Shown piece after piece: positions 34,768 to 45,593 of a DNA stretch of 64,000 nt. The stretch lies in contig NC_061130.1 in NCBI RefSeq assembly GCF_905220365.1, positions 2,673,501 through 2,737,500 of the forward strand. Reading direction: 5' to 3'. Numbering within the stretch: the stretch's first letter is position 1; the number at the start of each line of letters is the position of its first letter. Source of the stretch: Vanessa cardui. Taxonomy: Eukaryota > Arthropoda > Insecta > Lepidoptera > Nymphalidae. The position numbers and the translations under genes were made by a program. Under the pieces are notes generated by a model. That model was not told the DNA's origin, did no database searches, and was given only the letters and a program-made list of their open reading frames with translations.

Positions 34768-34925
34768 CAAAATCAAAATAAACTTTATTTAAGTAGGCTT
34801 TAAGCAGTTTTAAATCGTCATTTATCAATTAAGTGAGGCTACCACCAGTTCGGAAAGTATATTCTACCGAGAAAAACCATCAAGAAACTCAGTGGTAACT
34901 TTTTTTCAACATTTAAAAAATACAA
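34768..34925 (-). repeat. LINE 3' tail, inverted
   Basis: 'aatcaaaataaactttattt', 'gaggctaccaccagttcgga' and 'ctttttttcaacatttaaaa'. The same subfamily as the tail attached to the RT at 39.6 kb. Confidence 0.8.
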
Positions 34926-35243
34926 TTAACTCCAGGCTTTTTTATCATTTATAATCTTTTAAAGAATAATATTCCATTTTTATCAATGTATTTTTTTACA
35001 AACGATTTGAATTCACGAAACGGCAAAGTTAAAAATGTCTGCTGATTTTTTTATAGAAACGGAATAAATATTATCAAAATAAATTATGTTTTTATTTTTA
35101 ACACGTTCTGTTAATAAAATTCGCGTTAGCAATAAATTGGCAATTAACTCGTGAAAAAATATCTGGCCTATATTAAAACGTGTTAGCTCAGAACGGCCGT
35201 ATAGATTGCTTGGTCTGATAGTGACTGCTAATAATATAGCATA
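34926..35243. other. No gene seen
   Basis: AT-rich unassigned DNA. Confidence 0.4.
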
Positions 35244-35432
35244 CTAGTAGTCGCCCTCGGCTTCGCAAGCGTTTTAGGGTAATGGGTATCATGTGTCAGG
35301 CAAGAAAAGCAGCCTTTCTTGGAGTTCAAGTTTGTTTCATATTAAATTTCATCAATTTCTGTTAGCGTTTTGGTCGTGAAAGAGCGTCGGACAGACAAAG
35401 TTACTTTCATATTTATAAAATTAATATAGATT
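35244..35432 (-). mobile_element. Non-autonomous Helitron-like element, type C, inverted
   Basis: The left end 'actagtagtcgccctcggct' is a reversed CTAG terminus preceded by a GC-rich hairpin region. The right end holds the reversed start 'ttactttcatatttataaaa'. Compare the plus-strand copies at 25209 and 43800. Confidence 0.8.
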
Positions 35433-36382
35433 AAATACACCGTGCAATTGTGTACGATTATGAGTTATGCATAATATAGCTTTTATAATTAGGTTAGCTA
35501 CATTTTATACGTATTTCATATAAAATTCAAATTGTTTTTAAAATTTTCATTTAAAAGATGTTATAATCGTACCATAGATTAAAATACATATTGCTTGATA
35601 AATTTCATGTTATAATTTATAACCAATTTAAACCCGACTTTTCAAGTAATCTTTCAACTAATTGCACTGAAATACTGAATATTTTTTCGTTTTGAAATTA
35701 TCGACTTTATAAACAACATTTCAAAAATATTTTAAATTGATTACGAGCAAAGTGCGTAGTGACGAAAAAATCCTATAAATACTTGACAAAAAGAAGTACA
35801 TACCGAACTGGGGTGTCTAAAAACTACTATTGTTATCAACAATAAAACCTAGAAACTTCGCTACCATAATGTAATGAAATTTACGTCATAAGGCATGGAA
35901 TACATTTGTTCAGTAACGGATACTTCTAATATAATACAACCCATATTTTTTTATAATTGTATAGATATTTTTTGTCGCCATTACCAAACAAATATGTATT
36001 TTACCTTTGACTACTACGCTGTGACGTCACATTTGCTACGATAAGTGGATCGTATCATATCTCGTATTTATTTCACTAAAGCAAATTCTGTTAAAAATTC
36101 ACTAAATAATTTAATCCAGCATTAAATTATTTTGTGAAATTTCTCTTATGATTTAGTCTCATATTAATTTAAATATTTATTCAATACAGATTTAACTTAA
36201 CAAATTATGTGTTTTCATGAAATTAAAATAAATGTTCGTAAACAGTTTTCAAAAGTTGATTTTGAAATAAATGTATTTTCTATTTTTCTGAACGTACTAA
36301 TAAGTTGTCATATAAGCAATAACAAATGTTGGAACATCTTTCTAAACCGGAAATAGGAACGTAGAAGGATGTCCATTTAACA
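35433..36382. other. No gene seen
   Basis: AT-rich unassigned DNA with no coding or repeat family recognised. Confidence 0.4.
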
Positions 36383-36629
36383 GTATAAAACAAAGTCGTA
36401 TACCGCTGTCTGTCCCTATGTATGCCTCGATCTTTCAAATTACGCAACGAATTTTGGTGCGGGTTTTTTTAATAAATAGAGTGTTTTTTTTTGTATATAA
36501 TACATGGACAATATAGTAAAGAAATACTGATAATTTTATAAGTTTCTAATGTAAAGTCGGAAATAAACAATTTCTGTAGTATACTTTGTTTCAGAATTAC
36601 ACCCGTGCCAAGTCGGGGCGGGTCGCTAG
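36383..36629 (+). mobile_element. Non-autonomous Helitron-like element, type A, best copy
   Basis: Starts 'gtataaaacaaagtcgtata', contains 'gtccctatgtatgcctcgat', 'aataaatagagtg' and 'acatggacaatatagtaaag', and ends 'ggggcgggtcgctagt' with CTAG at 36626-36629 followed by T. About 250 bp, no coding capacity. Confidence 0.85.
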
Positions 36630-37139
36630 TATGAAAAAAAACAACAGCCTGTGTTATTACACAATACGATTGCGTTAGGGATAAGAATAATATTTACTGG
36701 ATAGTGTCTAGTAAAACATTAAAAGGATGAATTTTCAATAAGCTGTTCAAAAGTAAATATAATGTAGCAATTATATATTTAAATTTCCGACGAGAGACTA
36801 AATTTTCAACACGAACTATGTTTATTATAGCCAAACCCAATCAATCAATTGCAATTTGCATTTCAATATTATTATCTAATTTCAATATTTCATGATCTAC
36901 CAATTGCGACAATCCGCTGCGATAACTTTTTAATTTTATTTTGATAGCTAATTCGATAACATGCTGCGCTCGTGTACATAACGTTAGAACGATTTTGAAT
37001 GAACGAAGGCAAGTGCTTCAAAAAGCGTACAAAATTACATTTCCTTTACATAATACTCGAACGCAAAAAAAGCATTAATATTTATTTATTTATACAAAGT
37101 CTATCTCATATAACTACATACGAGTCCAATTTGTTTTTT
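36630..37139. other. No gene seen
   Basis: AT-rich, no feature recognised beyond a short SINE-1-like scrap 'acaacagcctgtg' at 36640. Confidence 0.4.
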
Positions 37140-37318
37140 TCTATGCTATAGGGGGCAAACGAGCAGGAGCCCATTACCACCGCCCATGGACATTTGTAAC
37201 ACCGTATGTCACCCTGGGTGGCCTTTAGGAACGGAGTACCTACACTCTATTCCTGAAGGCTCCCAAGTCCAAACCGCCGGTGATAGCTGGTTCCAGGAAG
37301 TGGTCGTGCGTCAATTAT
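37140..37318 (-). repeat. LINE 3' end (C-terminal codons plus UTR), inverted
   Basis: On the minus strand 'ttcctggaaccagctatcac' can be read as SWNQLSPA, resembling the WNxLP block near the C-terminus of many LINE ORF2 proteins. It is followed by 'ggtggtaatgggctcctgct' and 'cgtttgccccctatag', a GC-rich end. The match is short and I rate it as probable only. Confidence 0.45.
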
Positions 37319-38170
37319 ATTAAAGTACAAATATGCAAAGGAAATATCTGTATTTTTATGGTCAGTTACACATAGATCGTTAACTCACGACTCACAATCG
37401 TTTCATCACGATTAAATGATGGCAGTAGTATGTCATAATAAACAAAAATCTCATTTAAAAAATACAGCCGAAATTTTCAGTATTTAATGGTGTGCGATGT
37501 ATTAGCATACAAATTAAACCGAACGCAACGGTATGCCTGTGACCGCATTCAATGAATATTCTTTGCGGAATGGTCTAACATCGAGGCGCGGTAATTCCCC
37601 GGCGAACCATTTCACTCGCAGGGTATAGGATCCTTACAAATATATTATGAACGCATTTTTAATGCTCAATACTCTTCATATCCTCATAGTCTATTGATCA
37701 GTTTGTTTAATACTTGTCTTTGTTAATAATCATGTACGATAACTGCGATTACCTCTTATTCATTCATTCATCTTTTCGCGTTCGTTCAGTCACATTCATT
37801 ACCAAAATATTATTTCACCGTTACTTCATATTATTTATGGTTTTCGATTGTAAATGCTAAAAAATGTTACGAGTTGCATTATAAATATATCCTTTTAATG
37901 TTTCTACGTCAAGAATATCTTTGTGACGAGATATTTGTGTATCTTTTTGCCTTAATATTGCAACGAGTTAATGAAAGATTTTCATGATTCAATTATTCGT
38001 ATATGTTAAAATATCAACCAGGCTGGAATAATTTTATAATAATGTTTTCTGTAAGAAAATAATAATTTGCCAAAAGCATATTACAATTTAAACCCAACAA
38101 CACCAAAATATATTATTATTACAGTTATTAAATACGGGATATTTACAATGTTTTCTATTTATTATTCGGT
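37319..38170. other. No gene seen
   Basis: Unassigned. A modestly GC-richer stretch lies at about 37510-37630. Confidence 0.4.
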
Positions 38171-38264
38171 GGAGCTGAGATGGCCCAGCGGTCAGAACGC
38201 GTGCATCTTAACCGATGATTGCGGGTTAAAACCCAGGCATGCACCACTATATATATATATATAT
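38171..38264 (+). mobile_element. SINE-1 head only, ending in (TA)n
   Basis: 'gagctgagatggcccagcgg' (A box), 'ttgcgggttaaaacccaggc' (B box region), then a short (ta)n run where the body normally starts. The body is replaced by unrelated GC-rich DNA. Confidence 0.85.
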
Positions 38265-38600
38265 TTATCCCGCAAACAATTGGCCGTCCACTGAAGGCGA
38301 AAATGCATTTAAACTGGCGTCCACCTGCTTTTGGCGTCCGTATACCGGACGCCACTTTTTTAGCCGGTGATACTGAGGTCCTATTCATCCTAGCTAGCCG
38401 TAGTACAAAAATCGACGGAAGCTAAAATTCGCTTAAAATAGTTGAAATAAAATATTGAAAAGTTCCCGAAGAAATCACCGCGCAGGTGAGGCGCTGCCGC
38501 AGCGCGTATATCGCATACAGTATATGTAGGGGAATTCATGGCTACGGATTCGCTTATTTGGCGTCCAAAATTGCGACGTTGCCATCTCGCTCATTTCACT
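38265..38600. repeat. GC-rich block with a 9-bp palindrome and GGCGTCC motifs
   Basis: The palindrome at 38332-38354 has arms tggcgtccg/cggacgcca and loop tatac. GGCGTCC also occurs near 38316 and 38561. The sequence 'ggcgtccgtatac' of the left arm and loop is the reverse complement of part of the minisatellite unit at 39105-39336. No coding family was recognised; the overlapping frames on both strands are probably chance. Confidence 0.5.
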
Positions 38601-38779
38601 TACGACTTGCATAATACCTATTCGGTGCTTGATTATTGTTTATTTTACATTATTATTGGAACTTATTTAATGTTTATTAAATATATTAACAATGAATATA
38701 TGAATTCCCGAGGACTTCGTGGAAGAAAAATTTTAAATATTTTACAATAATTAATATTTATATTCATTATTCATTATAT

Positions 38780-39055
38780 CTAATAACATAAAGTATGTCT
38801 GTCTGTCTGTTATCTTTTCGCGCTTAAACTGCTGAACCGATTTAGATAAAATTTAGTATGGAGACATTGTAGAGAAGAATATAGAATAATTTTGTCTCCA
38901 AAATCATACCCTAACGAGATAAAAAAGGAAAGTAGAAAGAAAGGATAAATTCCATCCACGAAATCATCCTCTAAGGGACTAAAAGGGGGTGAAAGTTTGT
39001 ACAATATCTATATCAATCGTGATTGGTATCTGTACTGTTAAATCTTCTGTTATCT
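38780..39055 (+). repeat. Lepidopteran-type repeat with (TGTC)n start
   Basis: 'atgtctgtctgtctgttatc' followed by 'gctgaaccgatttagataaa' and 'gggactaaaagggggtgaaa'. The 'aactgctgaaccgattt' phrase recurs in several short elements of this window. The element boundaries are unclear. Confidence 0.45.
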
Positions 39056-39104
39056 GTGATTGATAGCTTTTATTATTCGGTGTAAACAAACCAAATTTGC
39101 CATA

Positions 39105-39336
39105 TACGGACGCCCAGTAGATGTATACAGACGTCTAATAGCTGTATACGGACGCAAAATAGCTGTATACGGACGCAAAATAGCTGTATACGGACGTCCA
39201 ATAGCTGTATACGGACGCCAAATAGCTGTATATGGACACCCAATAGCTGTATACGGACACCCAATAGCTGTATACGGACGCCCAATAGCTGTATACGGAC
39301 GTCTAATAGCTGCATACGGACGCCTAATTAAAAAAA
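39105..39336. repeat. 21-bp minisatellite, about 11 units
   Basis: The unit is 'aatagctgtatacggacgcc' plus one variable base, with variation mostly in the last three bases. As 21 is a multiple of three and few stops occur, frames stay open on both strands over the array (plus: repeats of IAVYGRP; minus: RPYTAIG and RIQLLGV). This is what creates the long open frames, and there is no start context or extension that suggests a protein. It adjoins the inverted LINE 3' tail at 39343. Confidence 0.92.
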
Positions 39337-39342
39337 CATAAC

Positions 39343-39644
39343 CAAAATAAACTTTATTTAAGTACGCTTTAACAAACACTCTTGAATCGTCATTTTACAA
39401 TTAAGTGAAGCTACCACCGGTTCGGAAAGTAGATTCTACCGAGAAGAACCGGCAAGAAATTCAGTAGTTACTCTTTTTCAACATTTAAAAAATACAAAGT
39501 CGTATTAGTTAATACAATTATATAAATTAATATATCCAGCTAGGAAGTCAACAGGTATTACCTCCACGCTTTTTTATCATCTATAAAATCTTGTTTCGAA
39601 TAATATGCTTTTTTACCAATGTATTTTTTTTAATATATATAATT
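39343..39644 (-). mobile_element. LINE 3' UTR and tail, joined to the RT upstream
   Basis: On the minus strand it follows the RT fragment without a break and ends in 'aaataaagttta' then 'ttttggtt' at 39343-39360. It contains 'gaaccggtggtagcttcact' and 'gattcaagagtg'. It links the small tails seen elsewhere to a protein-coding LINE. Confidence 0.8.
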
Positions 39645-40519
39645 TATAGAATCGGATACCTTGCCCCAAGAAGGATTTATTGACTTTGCGGAGTCGGAAA
39701 CTTGGCACGTACAATGATGATCACTGATTTTATCAAAGTGATCAATGTTGCTGTTAATATACATAATATTGTTGTAAATATACTGTGACGGAACAGTGAG
39801 TATTCCTACTTTGTTAAAAACATCCCGAAGAGAGTCCCTAGCTCCATGATTATAAATAAACCGGATTGCTCTCTTTTGTAAAATAAAGACAGATCCAATA
39901 TCTGCAGCGTTACCCCAAAGTAATATGCCATATGACATAATACTGTGAAAATAACCAAAATATACTAGACGAGCGGTATCAACATCAGTTACTTGTCTAA
40001 CTTTTCTAACCGCGTATGTTGCGGAGCTGAGTCTTCCTGTTAGGGATGATGAATGAGGACTTCACTGAAGTTTGGAATCCAATTCTATTCCTGAGAACAC
40101 CGTAGTATCGGCTACATCAAGACGGTCACCGTTTTAAGATATCTTATAATTATGCTTTCTAACATTGGGTAGGGTAAAAACTACACATTTTGTTTTTTTA
40201 GGTATTCAAAACTAAATTATTTACTGTAAACCACTTGTGTATCTGTGATAACGCACCGTTCATGTCGTCATAGTCAGTTTTTTTTGTCAACCTTTAAAAT
40301 CTGTGTAGTATCGTCAGCAAACAACACTATATCACAAATACCTTTAACATAGAAAGGAAGATCATTTATATATACCAGAAATAGAAAGGGACCCAAAATT
40401 GAACCTTGTACGATAGCCGAGCGATAGTGATCTTGAGGCCATACAGTATTATTTGAGGTGGTACTATGTGGCTGCAAGCTACCAACTATAAAATGAAGCA
40501 CTGTTCCCAGTAAATTCAT
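39645..40519 (-). pseudogene. LINE reverse transcriptase, 5'-truncated (motifs B to C-terminus)
   Basis: On the minus strand, the protein runs from motif B (IVQGSILGPFLFLVYINDL) through the catalytic motif C (LFADDTTQ), NGALSQIHKWFTVNNLVLNT, KTKCVVFTLPNVRKHNYK and NGDRLDVADTTVF to the C-terminal block MSYGILLWGNAADIGSVFIL, QKRAIRFIYNHGARDSLRDV and FNKVGILTVPSQYIYNN. These are the usual order and motifs of jockey/CR1-type RT. The N-terminal RT part and endonuclease are missing, and one or more stops and frameshifts break the chain (for example near 40060 and between 40274 and 40250). It should be inactive. Confidence 0.9.
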
Positions 40520-41257
40520 TTTATTAGAAGTACTATAATTTTATTATTGTAAATATAAAATTTGGTAGGTAGACTTTTATGACATACAGGAAAAATAAAA
40601 CACAGGAGATAACAAATACAACAACAAAATATATAATATGATAGAGAGGACATAATTATTCCGATGAAGTTTTATGGGCAGAGCCACTTGTGCTAAGAGC
40701 GAAAATGAGAGACACGATCATATTTACGCAAACCAAATATGAATCTTATTTAGAAATTTTGAAATCGCCCAAGTTTTTCGCTGATCGTCCGTGAGATGTG
40801 TATAACAGTCGTCGGCGTAATCCAGGATAGTAAGCAAAAGATTCGTATTTACATATTATAACATATTGGGCATCCGTATATGTATAAGCCTTACGAATAT
40901 TGGAACAAAATAAACGTTGAACTGTTTGTACAGAACAGCGATAGGAAAAGAAAGAGACAACAAACCTAAAGCTGGCAACGTCGCACTTCCAAATACAGTC
41001 CATCCTGTGAGGACGCTAAATAATCGATGCCATAGGTAAATTATGATCAATATATCTAGGATGCCTTAAATGTATCATCATGGTTAGGGGTTCAAAAATG
41101 TTTGGGTATGACTGAAAGACGAATATCACGGATTTTCTTTTTATCGGAAAACAACGTATCCCAAGGACCTGGAAATCAAAGACATGTTAAGTAAAGTAAG
41201 GGGAAGTTGGGGACGTCGTAATAATGCACCACGTACATGACGCCAAAAAGGTTGTAG

Positions 41258-41260
<3 letters not shown>
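40520..41260. other. No gene accepted; two overlapping minus frames
   Basis: The minus frames at 40746-41003 and 40856-41050 overlap each other. The longer contains YPGLRRRLLYTSHGRSAKNL, which looks protein-like but which I cannot tie to a family. It may be the remnant of an unknown transposon gene. Confidence 0.3.
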
Positions 41261-41326
<66 letters not shown>

Positions 41327-41535
41327 GTGCTTAATTTGTGTTTATAATTCATCTCGTGCTCGGCTGTGAAGAAAAACATCGTGAGGAAACCTGCATGTGT
41401 GTAATTTCATCGAAATTCTGCCACATGTGCATTCCACCAACCCGCATTTTAACAGCGTAGTGGAATATGTTCCATACCCTCTCCTTAATGAAAGAGGAAG
41501 CCTTATGTCAGCGGTGGGAAACGTACAGGCGGTTA
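41261..41535 (+). mobile_element. SINE-1 without head, preceded by a long (TA)n tract
   Basis: The body from 'gtgcttaatttgtgtttata' to the 3' end 'agcggtgggaaacgtacagg' is intact, but the tRNA head is missing. In its place is an uninterrupted (ta)n run of about 58 bp (41262-41319), exactly where other copies have a short 'tatatata'. Confidence 0.85.
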
Positions 41536-41851
41536 CTTTATTCGGTGGACCTCGCTATTTTGATTTTCTATGAATGTCTTGTTCACGAGATTAATTAAAA
41601 AAAAAAACACATATTATTAATATAAATTTGTAAAATCAATGGCACTACTCCAAATCTATGGAACGACGAATGATAAAGGCGATTGTATCTTGCAGTTTTC
41701 AACTATCTGTCCTCACAGCGTCCCCCTCGTCCACTCTTGAAAGAGGAGATGTGTAACAGCCTTCACCACGAGTCCAATGGGGACACTTCTAGAAACAGAA
41801 TTTCATTGTAAGTATAGAAATGACTTTTCTTAAGAATATTTCATTCGACAA

Positions 41852-41927
41852 GCACTTAATTTGGTGATGCTGGTTTGAACCCCCAAACATAAAAATGCCC
41901 GCGTTCTAACCAGTCATCTCAGCTCAG
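41852..41927 (-). mobile_element. SINE-1 head fragment, inverted
   Basis: 'atgctggtttgaaccccca' (reversed B box) and 'gcgttctaaccagtcatctc' (reversed A box) remain. No body. Confidence 0.65.
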
Positions 41928-41972
41928 TAAATCAATTTCCAACATTGACACTCACACTAATGCCAATGCCAA

Positions 41973-42178
41973 ACGACCTCCGTGGTCAAGTGGTGTGTAC
42001 ACCGGTTTTCATGGGTACGCCACTCTGAGGTCCCGGGTTCGATTCCCGGCCGAGTCAATGTAGATTATCATCTGTTTTTTTCTTTTCTATGTTGTCTTGG
42101 GTCTGGGTGTTTGTGGTACCAACGTTACTGGATCAGACCATGGATCAGAGTAATGTATGTGATGTTGTCTCATATTTT
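41973..42178 (+). mobile_element. SINE-2 (tRNA-derived), short internal deletion
   Basis: Head with A box 'ccgtggtcaagtggtg' and B box 'gggttcgattcccggc'. The body skips from 'ggtaccaacgttactg' to 'atcagagtaatgtatgtgat'. The 121-codon frame starting here is made of SINE sequence plus downstream DNA. Confidence 0.9.
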
Positions 42179-42199
42179 ATTTTTAAAAAAACATCGGCC

Positions 42200-42542
42200 A
42201 ACTTCAAATTCAGATTTGAAATTCGAAAGATACCCAACGAGCTTAGTTAAACGTATTAGGCCCTTATTCCGCATACGTATATTTCACCTGGGTTTAATTT
42301 ATTTGGTAACATTAATTGCTTTTGAGGCTTACCGCAAATACTATTAATGATAACCATGTCACCCTGATGAGATCATCTGATTTTAGAAATTTAGTTTTAA
42401 TACGGTTATAATAAGCATATATTTATAGGTAAACGTTTCATAAATTTATCAATACGTATAATAAAATTACAGTCTGTTTTTAACATTACCATAACACCTT
42501 TTTATTAAATACTTATTAATGTGTGTATATGTGGTACACATG
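42200..42542. other. No gene seen
   Basis: AT-rich unassigned DNA directly after the SINE-2. Confidence 0.4.
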
Positions 42543-42722
42543 TACCAAAATAAAATTGGTTTAAATGTTTGTCTGTTTGATCTGGAGAATATTTGGAAAA
42601 GTTGGACCGATTTTGACGTGACTTTTACGGGCTGATAGCTGATGTTATAAATAACAACTTAGGTGTTATTAAATATCATTTTTATTAAATTCAAATGCAC
42701 ACTAAGACGCGGGCACAGCTAG
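42543..42722 (+). mobile_element. Non-autonomous Helitron-like element, type B
   Basis: 'ttgtctgtttgatctggaga', 'ttggaccgattttgacgtga' and 'taaattcaaatgcacactaa' lead to the end 'cgcgggcacagctagt', with CTAG at 42719-42722 followed by T. Related copies: 49577 and 59965. Confidence 0.85.
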
Positions 42723-43007
42723 TTACCTTATAATATACAAAATATTTTTTTATATATTTAATATTTTTAATGAATACGATATGTTAATTTTACCATCATA
42801 TCTTATTTTGCACTATTAATAAAAAACCTAAAAACATTTATTTACGTTGAATATTGAAATACATAAATATATAAAAATTAAATAATTACTGATAATGAAT
42901 ATATGCAGTTGCATGCATGGAGCTCTTCTCAGTTAAATCTCAATGAGATTAAAATAAAATGTTAATTTCGTAGATAAAAATATTATTCGTGTATATTAAT
43001 TAATACT

Positions 43008-43284
43008 GAGCCGAGGTGGCCCAGTGGTTAGAAAGCGTGCATCTCAACCGACAATTACGGGTTCAAATCCAGGCAAGCACCACTAAAGATCATGTGTTTA
43101 ATTTGTGTTTATAAATCATCTCGTACTCGGCGGTGACGGAAAATATCGTGAAAACTGCATATATGTTTTATTTTATCGAAATTCTGCCACACATGTATTC
43201 CACCGACTATGGAATTTGTTACAAACCTTCACATCAAAGGGAGTGAAAGCCTTAGCCCAGCAGTGAGAAATAAACAGGCTGTTA
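43008..43284 (+). mobile_element. SINE-1 (tRNA-derived), full length
   Basis: Head 'gagccgaggtggcccagtgg', B box 'acgggttcaaatccaggc', body and 3' end 'gcccagcagtgagaaata'. A stretch before the 3' end is deleted around 43200. Confidence 0.9.
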
Positions 43285-43799
43285 ATATATAAAAAAAAAT
43301 AATGTATATTAATACTAAAGCCTTTGCAATAGCACCGTGCATTAAAACATAAATCTAAAAATAACTTCACAATACTTGAAATGTTTATTCCAAGTATCAA
43401 AAACGTTTGAATTGAATAAAAAAAATTTTAACACACAGTTAAACCGAAACTCGATGAACCCTCATAACCTTAAGTGGCTTTTGCAGCGGTAACGATTCTC
43501 TGTGGATGCTGGAACAGCTTGTATTTACATCACAAAAGGTTGAAATGAGTCCGCGTCAGAAACACGCAGCGTGACATACTTACTTGCGACATTGTAACGT
43601 TCGCCAGATTATACTACTATAGTAATCTTATTTCGTGGAAATATTTTTAAAAGATAACTTTATTTGCTTAAAAATTTCGTTGTGATAAATGAAATTGCGT
43701 TATAATAAATTACTTTTACAATTTTATAAATATGTGAATTTTTATATGTAGTTGAATTAATATAAATTATGAATTAATTAATTTATTAGAGAAAATATT

Positions 43800-44002
43800 A
43801 TTTACTAATCATAAATGTGAAAGTAACTTTTCTATTTGTCTGTCTGCTGCTCTTTCACGTACCAAACGCGTCAAAGTGAAAAATAAAAAAAATAATGAAA
43901 TTTGGTATGATGCAAATTTGACCTCGATTAAAGGACATAGGCTACTTTCTTGCCTAATACATGACAAACAACATCCTAAGAGAAGAAGCCTCGAACGCCT
44001 AG
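43800..44002 (+). mobile_element. Non-autonomous Helitron-like element, type C
   Basis: 'actaatcataaatgtgaaag' near the start, 'tgctctttcacgtaccaaac', 'aaaggacataggctactttc' and 'gaagcctcgaacgcctagt' at the end, with CTAG at 43999-44002 followed by T. Confidence 0.8.
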
Positions 44003-44284
44003 TAGAATGAAATAAAATAAATAAATTATAATATATAGTTTTGGTGATAGCAAAAATGACTACAATAACATAAAAAAACTAATGATAGATAGCACTTCTA
44101 TACTAGGTTAATAGGTGTCAGCATGAAATATGTTATTTAAATGTTCAGACTGTCTGACCTTGCAGATTAATTTATGTTTCATACCAACAATATAATTGTC
44201 AATATCACTGCTTATTGTGACGTAAAGTTCAATGAACTTAAAAACCTAGATATTCAATGAAATATAAGCTGTGTATAGATATCG
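44003..44284. other. No gene seen
   Basis: Unassigned AT-rich DNA. Confidence 0.4.
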
Positions 44285-44430
44285 TAGGTAGCCGGCCGGT
44301 CAAATATGTCGCCTAATGATAAATGGTCAGCGCTGCCCGTAGACATTGGCCTCAGAATTTTTAACCATTCCTTATATCGTCTTTGTGTCATCAGCCTTGG
44401 AAACTGAAATGTCATGTCCATGTTTTGTTA
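44285..44430 (-). repeat. Family 3 short repeat, diverged, inverted
   Basis: 'ggtagccggccggtcaaata', 'aatggtcagcgctgcccgta' and 'tggaaactgaaatgtcatgt' are in reversed family order. Confidence 0.55.
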
Positions 44431-44524
44431 AATTATTTTTTTCAATCGTAATATTAATTGAGACTACTATTCATAATAGGGATTTTGAAATTCAAATCAA
44501 TAATACCGGTGATAGCTTTCCTTA

Positions 44525-44597
44525 ATATAGTTTGTTAAATGACGATACAAAATTGTTTGTAAAAGGTTACTTGAATAAAGTATATTGATTTTGATCT
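44525..44597 (+). repeat. LINE 3' tail fragment
   Basis: 'gtttgttaaatgacgataca' and 'ttacttgaataaagtatatt' followed by 'gattttgat'. Sense orientation; only the last ~70 bases remain. Confidence 0.65.
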
Positions 44598-44599
44598 AT

Positions 44600-45593
44600 A
44601 TATACGTACAATCCTGCAAGTTTATATATGCCATACAACTGACAAATCTGTGATGAAATTAACATAATTATATATGATAGAATGTCCTTCAGTGAATGGA
44701 ATAAAATTTCAAACTAAAATTCGAATAGAACTTGTCTTCAACTTTGAGTGAATTACCAGTGTAACTATAGACTAGTAACTCACTCAAAACAGAACTCACT
44801 TATCTAAGAACTTGATGGTACGATCGTATTGTGTTGTTGTTTACTAATAAAACATTTTAAACCATTTATTTTGCTACACACATACATTACATAGATTATA
44901 CACAAGAATATAATTAAATTTAAAGAACACAGTGTAGGTAGCAAGGGGTTCATCTCAGTATAAGCTGTGCTAATGCACAGCACTGATTTTCAGATGGCCC
45001 CTGACTATTGGGAAAACAAACGCGCACACGAAAATAAATAAATGAAATCATAAGAACAAAAAACTAAAACTAAAAAGCCCTTATCCTTGAGAAAAAAAGA
45101 CATATTACCCAAAAAGAAAAATATCACAAGGAACTTAGACATAAGACAGACAGACAGGCTTAGACATAAGAATAATAAGTAGCAGTAATTTTTTTCATAT
45201 GGTTCATCCATATCACCTAATAATATCAATAAGAATTAGCATGTTCACGCAACAATACGTGCGCAAAACGCAATTAATTAAGTGTACGTCGAAACGTGTT
45301 CGTGCGACGTTATGGGTTAGCGAGTTACTTCAACAAATCAATACTTGATGATATGACCATTGCGTCTGCTGCGGACTGGCGTGATGCCAAATACTGGCCA
45401 ATGATAATCTAGACTTGTCTGCTCGCTGCCGATACGTAACTGTTATCACTATCGCTATAATATGAAAGATCAAATTTTTAAAAAGTCCAGTATACGTTTC
45501 CATAGTGGAGCATTTTTTTCGTCACTCCTCACAGACTGGTCAATTGGGAGACATTAATATAAACATGTACGAGTAATTAAAGCTAGCTATTCA
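44600..45593. other. No gene seen
   Basis: AT-rich first part. The stretch at about 45240-45440 is less AT-rich and shows no repeat family I know, so it could be single-copy host sequence. No exon is supported. The minus frame at 45005-45229 is low-complexity. Confidence 0.4.

Noticed and set aside
39105..39336. CRISPR array
   Set aside because: The 21-bp units follow each other without spacers, and the context is a eukaryotic genome.
39050..39379. 109-, 93- and 80-codon frames with regular repeats
   Set aside because: They follow from a 21-bp minisatellite whose period is a multiple of three; both strands are open at once, with no start context or extension beyond the array.
41982..42347. 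121-codon plus-strand frame
   Set aside because: The first half is SINE-2 sequence and the second half is unrelated AT-rich DNA.
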